From the NCBI GenBank assembly GCA_964427955.1, contig CAYRWY010000371.1, positions 1-5,967 of the forward strand: DNA of 5,967 nt, read 5' to 3'. This DNA is from JACRBK01 sp964427955. Lineage in GTDB: Bacteria; Chloroflexota; Anaerolineae; Aggregatilineales; Aggregatilineaceae. The position numbers were made by a program, and so were the translations under genes. Shown here in pieces: positions 1 through 5,023 of this stretch. Positions within the stretch are counted from its first letter, which is position 1; the number at the start of each line of letters is the position of its first letter. The notes beneath the pieces are model-generated. The model ran no database searches and had not been told where the DNA came from. It saw only the letters and a program-made list of their open reading frames with translations.

Positions 1-2
1 CG

Positions 3-563
3 CTGGGCGGGCGGCGGCGCGAAATGAGCATCCTGTTCGCGGACGTGCGCGGCTTCACCACCTACAGCGAACAGGCCGCGCCGGAAGACGTGGTGAAGCT
101 GCTGAACGAGTATTTCAGCCTCGCTACCGAGGTGATCTTCTCCCGCGAGGGCACCCTCGACAAGTTCCAGGGCGATGCCGTTATGGCCTTTTTCAACGCG
201 CCAGAAGATCAGCCCGATCACGTTTCGCGCGCGGTCGGGGCGGCGCTGGCGCTCCAGCAGTCGATTGCCGAGCGGAATATGCGCGCCGGGGACCAGGGCT
301 TGATGTTTGGGATCGGCGTGCACGTGGGCGAGGTGATCGTCGGCAACATCGGCACGGCCAAAGCGATGAACTACACGGCGATTGGCGATGCGGTCAACGT
401 CGCCAAGCGGCTGCAAGAGCAGGCCGCGCCCGGCCAGGTGTTGATCTCCGCCGAGGTGTACGAGCGGGTGCACGAGCTGATCGTCGCCGATCTGGTGGGC
501 GAGCTGTCCGTCAAAGGCCGCCACCAACCCGTGCAGGTCTTCGAGCTGCGCAGCACGGAGTAA
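3..563 (+). CDS. Class III adenylate/guanylate cyclase, catalytic domain (5' end outside window)
   Basis: This is the C-terminal catalytic domain of a class III nucleotide cyclase, which makes cAMP (or cGMP) from ATP (GTP) using two metal ions. The frame is open to the window edge. The residues before the first ATG at 24 read LGGRRRE, which matches the usual LGG-x-RR lead-in to the domain, so the true start lies upstream and the ATG at 24 is internal. Counting from that Met, metal-binding Asp7 is in FADVRGFT and Asp51 in DKFQGDAVMAFF. Lys47 is the purine-specifying lysine, and Thr118 (NYTAIGD) sits where mammalian enzymes have Asp. Asn125 and Arg129 (VNVAKRL) are the transition-state residues. 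Lys plus Thr is the class IIIb pattern, favouring adenylate cyclase. All catalytic positions are intact, and the protein ends about 50 residues after the last motif, as is normal. The N-terminal sensor region is not visible. The gene converges on the secreted-protein gene across a repeat. Confidence 0.93.
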   Translation: MGGRRREMSILFADVRGFTTYSEQAAPEDVVKLLNEYFSLATEVIFSREGTLDKFQGDAVMAFFNAPEDQPDHVSRAVGAALALQQSIAERNMRAGDQGLMFGIGVHVGEVIVGNIGTAKAMNYTAIGDAVNVAKRLQEQAAPGQVLISAEVYERVHELIVADLVGELSVKGRHQPVQVFELRSTE

Positions 564-567
564 GAAC

Positions 568-673
568 AAAAACAGATCACCACAGAGGACACAGAGAGCA
601 CAGAGAAGAGCTTGAGAAAAACTCTTGTTTTTTCTCTGTGTCCTCCGTGCACTCTGTGGTGAGATTTCTTTTT
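568..673. terminator. Probable bidirectional terminator between convergent genes
   Basis: The 31-bp-arm hairpin at 577-662 is followed on the plus strand by TTTCTTTTT (665-673). On the minus strand it is followed by the complement of AAAAA (568-572), a run of five U in RNA. It begins within a few bases of both stop codons (563 on plus, 672 on minus). A smaller internal hairpin, AAGAG (606-610) with CTCTT (622-626), precedes a T6 run at 628-633 and could also act on the plus strand. The arms are imperfect and long, so this is not a textbook compact terminator. The assignment rests on position and the U-rich flanks. Confidence 0.5.
577..662. repeat. Inverted repeat A, arms of three 9-bp CRCRGAGNN-type units
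   Basis: The arms at 577-607 and 632-662 are inverted copies matching at 26 of 31 positions by eye, around a 24-nt spacer. Each arm begins TCACCACAGAG and continues with CACAGAG-like heptads every 9 bp (583-609 in the left arm). It belongs to the same family as the elements at 1529-1643, 4792-4825 and 5853-5887, but carries CACAGAG where those carry CGCRGAG. The repeat fills nearly all of the spacer between two convergent genes. Read as protein, such repeats give spurious His-Arg-Gly-rich peptides, so no gene is called here. No transposase is linked to it. Confidence 0.85.
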
Positions 674-1445
674 AGAACATGACGCCGCAGTTGTATTCCA
701 CCAGCGTCGTCCCCTCGACCTCGAAGACCGTGCGCGGCTCATCCCGGCTGATCGTGTAGGTCAGGCGGAGGAAGCCGCCCCACTTGGTGAAGACCACGAT
801 CTCAACTTTGACCGTCTCCTCTCCGATCTCGACCACCGGCGTGACGTCCAACGCGCGCGCGGCCTGCTGCACATCGTCCGGGATCGCCTGATCGAAGTCG
901 TTCGTATTCGTCAGGAGGTCTTCGAGCGCCGCCTGGTCGCACACGATCCGGTAGTCGTTGTAGTTGGCGTGCCAGGCCAGGTAAAACTGCTCGCCCATCA
1001 CGTCCAGCGCCGCCAACTGCAAATACCCTTCCGGCGTGTCATCGGTCAGGATCGCGTCCAGGTACGCGGGCGGCTGATTGCCCCATTCCTGCGGGAAGCC
1101 GGTATAGGCCGGGGTATCCGCCGGGCGGACATAGAGGAACGGCCTGCCGCCCAAAAACTGGTAATCGTACAGGTAATCGAGCACTGCGCCTTCCGGCAGC
1201 GCGAGGTGATCCAGCACCGTGAAGTAGCGGTTCGCGTCGAAGTCGCTGGCCCACCGTTCCGGGACTTCCTGCATCAGGTGATCGGGGGCGATCAGGTCGG
1301 CGGTCAGCGCGTCCAGGCCATCCACCGCCGCGCGGCAGATCGCCGACGTCGAGCGCGGGGCAGAGGGGTCATCCTGCGCCGCGGCGGGCGCGATCCCGAC
1401 GATCAGCAGGGCGAGGGCGGCCAGCAGGGCGATGAGGTTACGCAT
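672..1445 (-). CDS. Predicted secreted protein of unknown function
   Basis: This 257-residue protein matches no family I can name. Residues 1-23 form a Sec signal peptide: Met-Arg-Asn, then a hydrophobic core rich in Leu and Ala, then APAAA with likely cleavage before Gln24-Asp25. No cysteine follows the cleavage point, so it is not a lipoprotein. The acidic mature part has cysteines at 37, 169 and 253, aromatic-rich stretches (YLYDYQFLGG at 91-100, FYLAWHANYNDYR at 154-166) and a C-terminal half with alternating beta-like segments (205-250). No catalytic motif, repeat or transmembrane helix beyond the signal was seen. The start is well supported: AAGGAGAG (complement of 1452-1459) lies 6 nt before the ATG. 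It ends against repeat A and is transcribed divergently from the STAND gene. It and the protein at 5024-5809 are both exported proteins of similar size, but I see no convincing sequence similarity between them. Confidence 0.85.
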   Translation of the reverse strand: MRNLIALLAALALLIVGIAPAAAQDDPSAPRSTSAICRAAVDGLDALTADLIAPDHLMQEVPERWASDFDANRYFTVLDHLALPEGAVLDYLYDYQFLGGRPFLYVRPADTPAYTGFPQEWGNQPPAYLDAILTDDTPEGYLQLAALDVMGEQFYLAWHANYNDYRIVCDQAALEDLLTNTNDFDQAIPDDVQQAARALDVTPVVEIGEETVKVEIVVFTKWGGFLRLTYTISRDEPRTVFEVEGTTLVEYNCGVMF

Positions 1446-1451
1446 GGGATT

Positions 1452-1478
1452 CTCTCCTTGATCCGTGTCATGATTCTA
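1452..1478 (-). promoter_or_regulatory. Ribosome binding site and possible -10 box of the minus-strand secreted-protein gene
   Basis: On the minus strand AAGGAGAG (complement of 1452-1459) is a strong Shine-Dalgarno sequence 6 nt from the start codon. Further upstream, TAGAAT (complement of 1473-1478) resembles a -10 box, giving a short leader of about 20-25 nt. No good -35 hexamer is visible at the usual spacing, so the promoter part is weak while the ribosome binding site is firm. Confidence 0.5.
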
Positions 1479-1528
1479 CAACGACTCCCGCGCTGAATTT
1501 GTTCCCAAAGAAAAATAAAAAAACTGTA

Positions 1529-1643
1529 TCAACGCAGAGACCGCAGAGCACGCGGAGATAGACAAGAGAAAGTAAGAGGGGGGGCCTATATTCGTAACTT
1601 GTTCCCATTTTTTCCTCTGCGCTCTCCGCGCGCTCTGCGTTGA
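1529..1643. repeat. Inverted repeat B, same family, in the divergent intergenic region
   Basis: The left arm at 1529-1557 and the right arm at 1615-1643 are inverted copies (about 23 of 29 positions) around a 57-nt spacer. Each arm begins TCAACGCAGAG. The left arm then shows three 9-bp units starting at 1533, 1542 and 1551 (CGCAGAGAC, CGCAGAGCA, CGCGGAGAT). The minus strand of the right arm reads CGCAGAGCG, CGCGGAGAG, CGCAGAGGA. An A-rich tract lies just outside the left arm (1507-1523) and a T6 run just inside the right arm (1608-1613). The spacer holds a G7 run and no open gene. The element lies between the two divergent promoters, ending about 30 bp before the -10 box of the STAND gene. 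Confidence 0.85.
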
Positions 1644-1672
1644 ATGTTCTTTGCTCTGCCTGACGGCGCGAC

Positions 1673-1705
1673 TATACTTACCACCAGTGCCACACGCCTG
1701 AAGGA
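1673..1705 (+). promoter_or_regulatory. Likely -10 box and ribosome binding site of the STAND gene
   Basis: TATACT at 1673-1678 is a near-consensus sigma70 -10 box. The -35 region is poor: TTGCTC at 1651-1656 with 16-bp spacing matches only TTG. AAGGA at 1701-1705 is 7 nt before the ATG at 1713 and decides that start over an in-frame ATG at 1644. That upstream ATG lies upstream of this -10 box and overlaps the end of repeat B. Confidence 0.5.
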
Positions 1706-1712
1706 CCCGCCC

Positions 1713-4595
1713 ATGAGCCAGCCTATCGACGTTTTCGTGAGTTCGACCAGCGACGATCTGCGCGAGTACCGCGCCCCGCTCAAGGACGCGATTCTCAACC
1801 TCGGCCTCAACCCGATCATGATGGAGAACTTCCCCGCCGAGGGCGCGAACGCCGTCCAACGCTGCCAGCGCGGCGTGGAAGAAGCGGAGATTTTCGTCGG
1901 CCTCTACGCCCATCGCTACGGCTGGATTCCGGCGCCGGAGCAGGGCGGGCGCGATCAACTGTCGATCACCGCGCTCGAATACGAATGGGCGAAGGAACGC
2001 GACATCCCGCGCCTGTGCTTCCTGGTCGATCCCGAACAGCCGTGGACGCCGAAATGGATCGAGGGCGAGCCGGGCGCATCACTGCTGAAGGCGTTCAAGG
2101 ATCGCGTCAACGGCGAGGTGATCCGCAAGACCTTCACCACGCCGGAAAATCTCGTCTCGCTGGTCACGGCGGCGCTGCACCATGCGGTGAAGAATCTGAC
2201 CGGCGAGGAACCGGCCCCGGATGGCTGGCGGCGGCCCGTTCCGCCCCTGCTAGCGCACCGCTTCGTCGGGCGCGCGGAGGATCGCGACCGGCTGCGCGCG
2301 TGGCTGTCCGCAGCAGGCGATCCGGTGGTGGTCGTGCGCGGCGCGGGCGGGATCGGCAAGACCTACCTCGCGTCGCAGACCGCGCGCGAACTGGCGGACA
2401 ATTTCCCCGGTGGCGTGCTGTGGACCGGGCTGGGACCGACGGCAATCCAGCCGGAGAGCGTGCTGGCGCGCGTACTGCCGGACTGGGTGAGCGCGCATCC
2501 CGCCGGGCGGCGGCTCGATCCCGCCGATCTCACGCCGGATCGGGCGCGCGGGCTGCTGGCCCAGGCACCGGGGCGGCTGCTGGCCGTGCTGGACGACGCC
2601 TGGGAAGTGGAGCCGGTGCGCGCGCTGCAAGCGGTGCTGCCGCCTGGATCGGCCTGCCTGATCACGACGCGCAGCCCCCGGATCGCGGCCCTGGGCGGGC
2701 ACACCTACCCGCTGGCGAAGCTGAGCGAAGAGGACGGCTGCGCCCTGCTGCACGACCGGCTGCGCGTGACCGGCGCGGACCCCGCTCCGCACGCGGAGCC
2801 GCTGCGCGCTATCGTGCGCCTGCTGGATGGGCACGCTCTGGCGCTGGACCTGGCCGCGCGGCAGTTGGTCGAGCAGGGCATCGCCACCGCCCCGCGTTTT
2901 GGCGAGCGGCTGCGAAATCACCTGAATGGGCAGACGCCTTTCAAGCTGCTGGAACTGGGACGCGGCGAGGCGCGCGAAGACAGCCTGGAAGCGGCGCTGT
3001 ACTTGAGCTACGAGCGGCTGAGCGAGGACGCCCAGGCCAAATTCCGTGCGCTGGGCGTGATCGCGCCGGACACGTCGTTCAGCGACCGGACGGCGTTCGC
3101 CGTGTGGGGGATCGAGACCACCCCACCCCTGTCTCCCCTCCCCGTGCACGAGGAGGGGACTGATCCCCGCGAAGCCGCCGAGGACGCCCTGGCCGAGCTG
3201 CTGCGCTGGGGATTGGTCGAGAGGCTGGGCAGTACCGACCGCTGCGCGCAGCACCCCCTGCTGCACACCTACGCGGCGGCGCTGGCTCGCCGTCGGGACG
3301 AGTACGATCCGGCGCTGGGACGCTACACGAAGCACGTGATCCACGATCTCGCGGCGCAGTTCAAGATCCTACCACTGCAAGAATGGAATACCCGCATCCT
3401 GCCTGACAAGGCACAGATTCACTATGTGGGCAATATGCTGGCCGGATATATACAGGGTGACGTGTTAGGCACGTTCTGGTTGGATGGATTGGAAGCCCTG
3501 GCCCAGCCGGAACCACCCGCCGATCTGCCGGAAATCGACCCGGAGGATCGCATGGCGGCGGCGCTGCTCGAACGCGGCGAGGATTTTGCCGCTGCTGCTT
3601 CCTCTTATGTGCTATACCGTCGTGTGGCCGAGGAGGGGCGGCGCTGGCTGTGGATGGGGTTGGCCTGTGCACGGCTGCATGGAAATCGGAAGCTCGAAGG
3701 CTTGTTCCTGAATGAACTTGCGGGATGGTGTGAGACCCAGGGCAACCCGGTGTCAGCGCTGGCTTATCTTAGGACTGCATTCCCGATTCAGCGTGAAGTA
3801 GATGACCGGGCAGGGGAAGCGATCACACTCAACAATATCGGCGCAATATATGGTTCCATCAGAGAGATGAAGCAGGCGTTGGAATATTATGAGCGTGCGC
3901 TTTCAATCATGCGCGAAGAGGATGATCGAGCAGGGGAAGCGACCACGCTGAACAACATCGGTGAGGTACATCATTCCACGGGACAGATGCAACAAGCGTT
4001 GGAATATTATGAGTGTGCGCTTTCAATCATGCGCGAAGAGGATGATCGAGCAGGGGAAGCGACCACGCTGAATAATATCGGTGGCGTGTACGATGCCACT
4101 GAGCAACCGGATCGAGCGCTGGAATACTTTGAGCAGGCGCTCCTGATCTGGCGCGCAGATGGTGATCGGGCGGACGAAGCGACCACGCTGAACAATATCG
4201 GTGGCGTGTACGATGCCATTGGGCAACCGGATCGAGCGCTGGAATACTTTGAGCAGGCGCTCCCGATCCGGCGCGAGGTGGGTGACCGGGAGGGCGAGGC
4301 GACCACGCTCAACAATATCGGGGCGGTGTACGATGCCATCGGACAGCAGCAGCGGGCGCTGGAGTACTACGAGCAGGCGCTCCCGATCCGGCGCGAGGTA
4401 GGTGACCGGGAGGGCGAAGCCATAGTCTGCTTCAATATTGGGATGTTGCTGCACAAGTCGTTTGGCCGGACGGCGGAGGCGATCCCCTACGTGGAGCACT
4501 GCGTCCAGATCATGACAGAAATCGGTGATCCGCGTGTGGAAAGCACCCGATCTGCGCTCGAAGAACTTCGTCGGATGGCGGCGGGCGGGGCGTAG
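1713..4595 (+). CDS. STAND NTPase: DUF4062 + NB-ARC + TPR array
   Basis: The protein has 960 residues from ATG 1713, chosen for AAGGA 7 nt upstream and because DUF4062 begins at once. Residues 5-107 are DUF4062: IDVFVSST at 5-12, PIMMENFPAEG at 34-44, IFVGLYAHRYGW at 60-71, and SITALEYEWA at 84-93, with Glu89 in a TIR/deoxyribosyltransferase-like position (inference). The NB-ARC follows: FVGR at 184-187, Walker A GAGGIGKT at 210-217 (Lys216, Thr217), Walker B LLAVLDDAW at 289-297, sensor TTR at 318-320, the GLPLAL-like DGHALAL at 372-378, and a winged helix (430-525) with QHPLL (513-517) at the MHD position. Residues 541-660 are a helical linker; about 661-940 are TPRs of 40 residues. STAND proteins hold ADP at rest and oligomerise on ATP exchange after ligand sensing. 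The family includes antiphage Avs and bNACHT proteins, but also regulators. The ATPase motifs look intact. Immunity is plausible, not shown; no partner gene is adjacent. Confidence 0.93.
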   Translation: MSQPIDVFVSSTSDDLREYRAPLKDAILNLGLNPIMMENFPAEGANAVQRCQRGVEEAEIFVGLYAHRYGWIPAPEQGGRDQLSITALEYEWAKERDIPRLCFLVDPEQPWTPKWIEGEPGASLLKAFKDRVNGEVIRKTFTTPENLVSLVTAALHHAVKNLTGEEPAPDGWRRPVPPLLAHRFVGRAEDRDRLRAWLSAAGDPVVVVRGAGGIGKTYLASQTARELADNFPGGVLWTGLGPTAIQPESVLARVLPDWVSAHPAGRRLDPADLTPDRARGLLAQAPGRLLAVLDDAWEVEPVRALQAVLPPGSACLITTRSPRIAALGGHTYPLAKLSEEDGCALLHDRLRVTGADPAPHAEPLRAIVRLLDGHALALDLAARQLVEQGIATAPRFGERLRNHLNGQTPFKLLELGRGEAREDSLEAALYLSYERLSEDAQAKFRALGVIAPDTSFSDRTAFAVWGIETTPPLSPLPVHEEGTDPREAAEDALAELLRWGLVERLGSTDRCAQHPLLHTYAAALARRRDEYDPALGRYTKHVIHDLAAQFKILPLQEWNTRILPDKAQIHYVGNMLAGYIQGDVLGTFWLDGLEALAQPEPPADLPEIDPEDRMAAALLERGEDFAAAASSYVLYRRVAEEGRRWLWMGLACARLHGNRKLEGLFLNELAGWCETQGNPVSALAYLRTAFPIQREVDDRAGEAITLNNIGAIYGSIREMKQALEYYERALSIMREEDDRAGEATTLNNIGEVHHSTGQMQQALEYYECALSIMREEDDRAGEATTLNNIGGVYDATEQPDRALEYFEQALLIWRADGDRADEATTLNNIGGVYDAIGQPDRALEYFEQALPIRREVGDREGEATTLNNIGAVYDAIGQQQRALEYYEQALPIRREVGDREGEAIVCFNIGMLLHKSFGRTAEAIPYVEHCVQIMTEIGDPRVESTRSALEELRRMAAGGA
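3134..3159. repeat. Near-perfect 26-nt palindrome inside the STAND gene
   Basis: TCCCCTCC (3134-3141) pairs with GGAGGGGA (3152-3159), and the core CGTGCACG (3143-3150) is itself a palindrome. Only the C3142/A3151 pair mismatches. It encodes part of a Pro-rich stretch (about residues 470-483) within the winged-helix region, between helices that otherwise look continuous. It resembles dispersed intergenic palindromes of large bacterial genomes and may be one inserted in frame. Confidence 0.7.
3813..4412 (+). repeat. Tandem 120-bp DNA repeat encoding TPR units
   Basis: Five units start at 3813, 3933, 4053, 4173 and 4293. Each encodes a 40-residue TPR with the pattern EATTLNNIGxxYDxxxQxxR followed by ALEYxEQAL and a charged turn. 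A more diverged unit lies on each side (about 3693-3812 and 4413-4532). Neighbouring copies are almost identical as DNA: 3901-3960 and 4021-4080 differ at 2 of 60 positions, as do 4081-4140 and 4201-4260. The 40-residue period is closer to kinesin-light-chain-type TPRs than to the canonical 34. Confidence 0.92.
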
Positions 4596-4600
4596 AATTG

Positions 4601-4615
4601 CCCTCACCCCTACGT
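4601..4615. repeat. Short dispersed repeat motif, inverted mate at 5949-5962
   Basis: GCCCTCACCCCTACG matches the reverse complement of 5949-5962 (GCCCTACCCCTACG) with one extra base. The CGTAGGGG-type motif resembles the edge of dispersed intergenic repeats common in Chloroflexota genomes (from memory, not searched). It begins 6 bp after the STAND stop codon. Confidence 0.5.
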
Positions 4616-4665
4616 TGGTTCAACCCGCCGCCGGACGTTAAAACGCTCCGGCCCGGGTAAGCCCG

Positions 4666-4727
4666 CTGAAGGGGCTAAGCTTCAGTGCACTTCCAGGCTT
4701 TGATCATAGCCTGGCGGCTTTAGCCCC
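4666..4727. repeat. Nested and mutually exclusive hairpins
   Basis: CCAGGCT (4693-4699) pairs with AGCCTGG (4708-4714) around an 8-nt loop, and GGGGCTAA (4671-4678) pairs with TTAGCCCC (4720-4727) as an outer stem. Alternatively CTGAAG (4666-4671) pairs with CTTCAG (4680-4685), placing most of GGGGCTAA in a loop; the two folds cannot coexist. It looks like an interspersed palindromic repeat. There is no T-tract and no coding potential. Confidence 0.6.
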
Positions 4728-4791
4728 AGGCGGCGTTGGCGAGAGGACCGGTGCTGCCACGACGAAACCGCTTCTCTCGCTTTTCCCTGGA

Positions 4792-4825
4792 TTTTCTCCG
4801 CGCGCTCCGCGATCTCTGCGTTGAA
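4792..4825 (-). repeat. Single arm C of the 9-bp-unit repeat family
   Basis: On the minus strand this reads TTCAACG, then CGCAGAGAT, CGCGGAGCG and CGCGGAGAA in 9-bp register, ending in an A-tract. No inverted partner lies within 150 bp. The best partner is 5853-5887, on the far side of the next gene and in the opposite orientation, matching at about 30 of 34 positions with one gap. It is either a half-element or one end of a larger unit. Confidence 0.8.
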
Positions 4826-4924
4826 ACGGCTCTTGGTCTTGCTTTTCGCCGCCGGGCCGGATACCGTCGCCCAGTCGTGGGGCGCGCGTAGGCCGCTCGT
4901 CACTGGTAACCCGCCACCCCTTTC

Positions 4925-4933
4925 TGCTATCCT
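4925..4933 (+). promoter_or_regulatory. Possible extended -10 promoter element for the gene at 5024
   Basis: TGCTATCCT carries the TGn extension before a TATCCT hexamer. Transcription from it would give a leader of about 85 nt that includes the small GCGCTG/CAGCGC hairpin at 4954-4968. No convincing -35 hexamer is visible. Confidence 0.3.
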
Positions 4934-4953
4934 TCTCTTGACTCGAATGGGAC

Positions 4954-4968
4954 GCGCTGCGCCAGCGC
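4954..4968 (+). other. Small leader hairpin
   Basis: GCGCTG (4954-4959) and CAGCGC (4963-4968) form a perfect 6-bp stem with a CGC loop, about 55 nt before the start codon at 5024. No U-tract follows, so it is not a terminator. It may shape the leader RNA or be fortuitous in GC-rich DNA. Confidence 0.35.
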
Positions 4969-5023
4969 CGCCCGTCCCTGTGCTTTTGGCTGAAAGCTGA
5001 AAGCTGTCTTTTGGAGGAACACC

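Larger units (their letters stand above)
4596..5023. other. 428-bp noncoding spacer rich in hairpins and repeat fragments
   Basis: No credible gene was found on either strand; open frames here run through repeats and lack family motifs. From left to right it holds a repeat motif (4601-4615), an imperfect CCGG/CCGG hairpin (about 4631-4650), two alternative hairpins (4666-4727), a single repeat arm (4792-4825), an extended -10-like box (4925-4933) and a 6-bp-stem hairpin with a 3-nt loop (4954-4968). Two and a half copies of GCTGAAA (4989-5006) follow, then the ribosome binding site. No T-tract follows any hairpin near the STAND stop, so its terminator is unclear. Confidence 0.75.

Noticed and set aside
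577..662. Repeat A considered as a transposon with terminal inverted repeats
   Set aside because: There is no transposase and no clear target-site duplication, and only 24 nt lie between the arms; at most it is a non-autonomous element.
371..742. Minus-strand open frame of 123 codons containing a His-Arg-Gly-rich stretch
   Set aside because: It reads through repeat A and runs antisense to the cyclase and over the end of the neighbouring gene. The peptide is the translation of the 9-bp units.
1644..1712. Upstream in-frame ATG that would extend the STAND protein by 23 residues
   Set aside because: The ATG lies at the end of repeat B and upstream of the TATACT box, lacks a ribosome binding site, and the added residues are not domain-like. 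ATG 1713 has AAGGA at good spacing and starts DUF4062 directly.
1476..1958. Minus-strand open frame of 160 codons across the divergent spacer
   Set aside because: It passes through repeat B and is antisense to the well-supported DUF4062 coding region; no family motif or ribosome binding site supports it.
2250..3344. Long minus-strand open frame (364 codons) opposite the NB-ARC region
   Set aside because: High GC leaves few stop codons on the opposite strand. The plus-strand frame carries clear Walker motifs, and the antisense product is Arg/Gln-rich with no domain.
3813..4412. Tandem array considered as a CRISPR array
   Set aside because: The 120-bp period is in frame, has no unique spacers, and encodes consecutive TPR helices.
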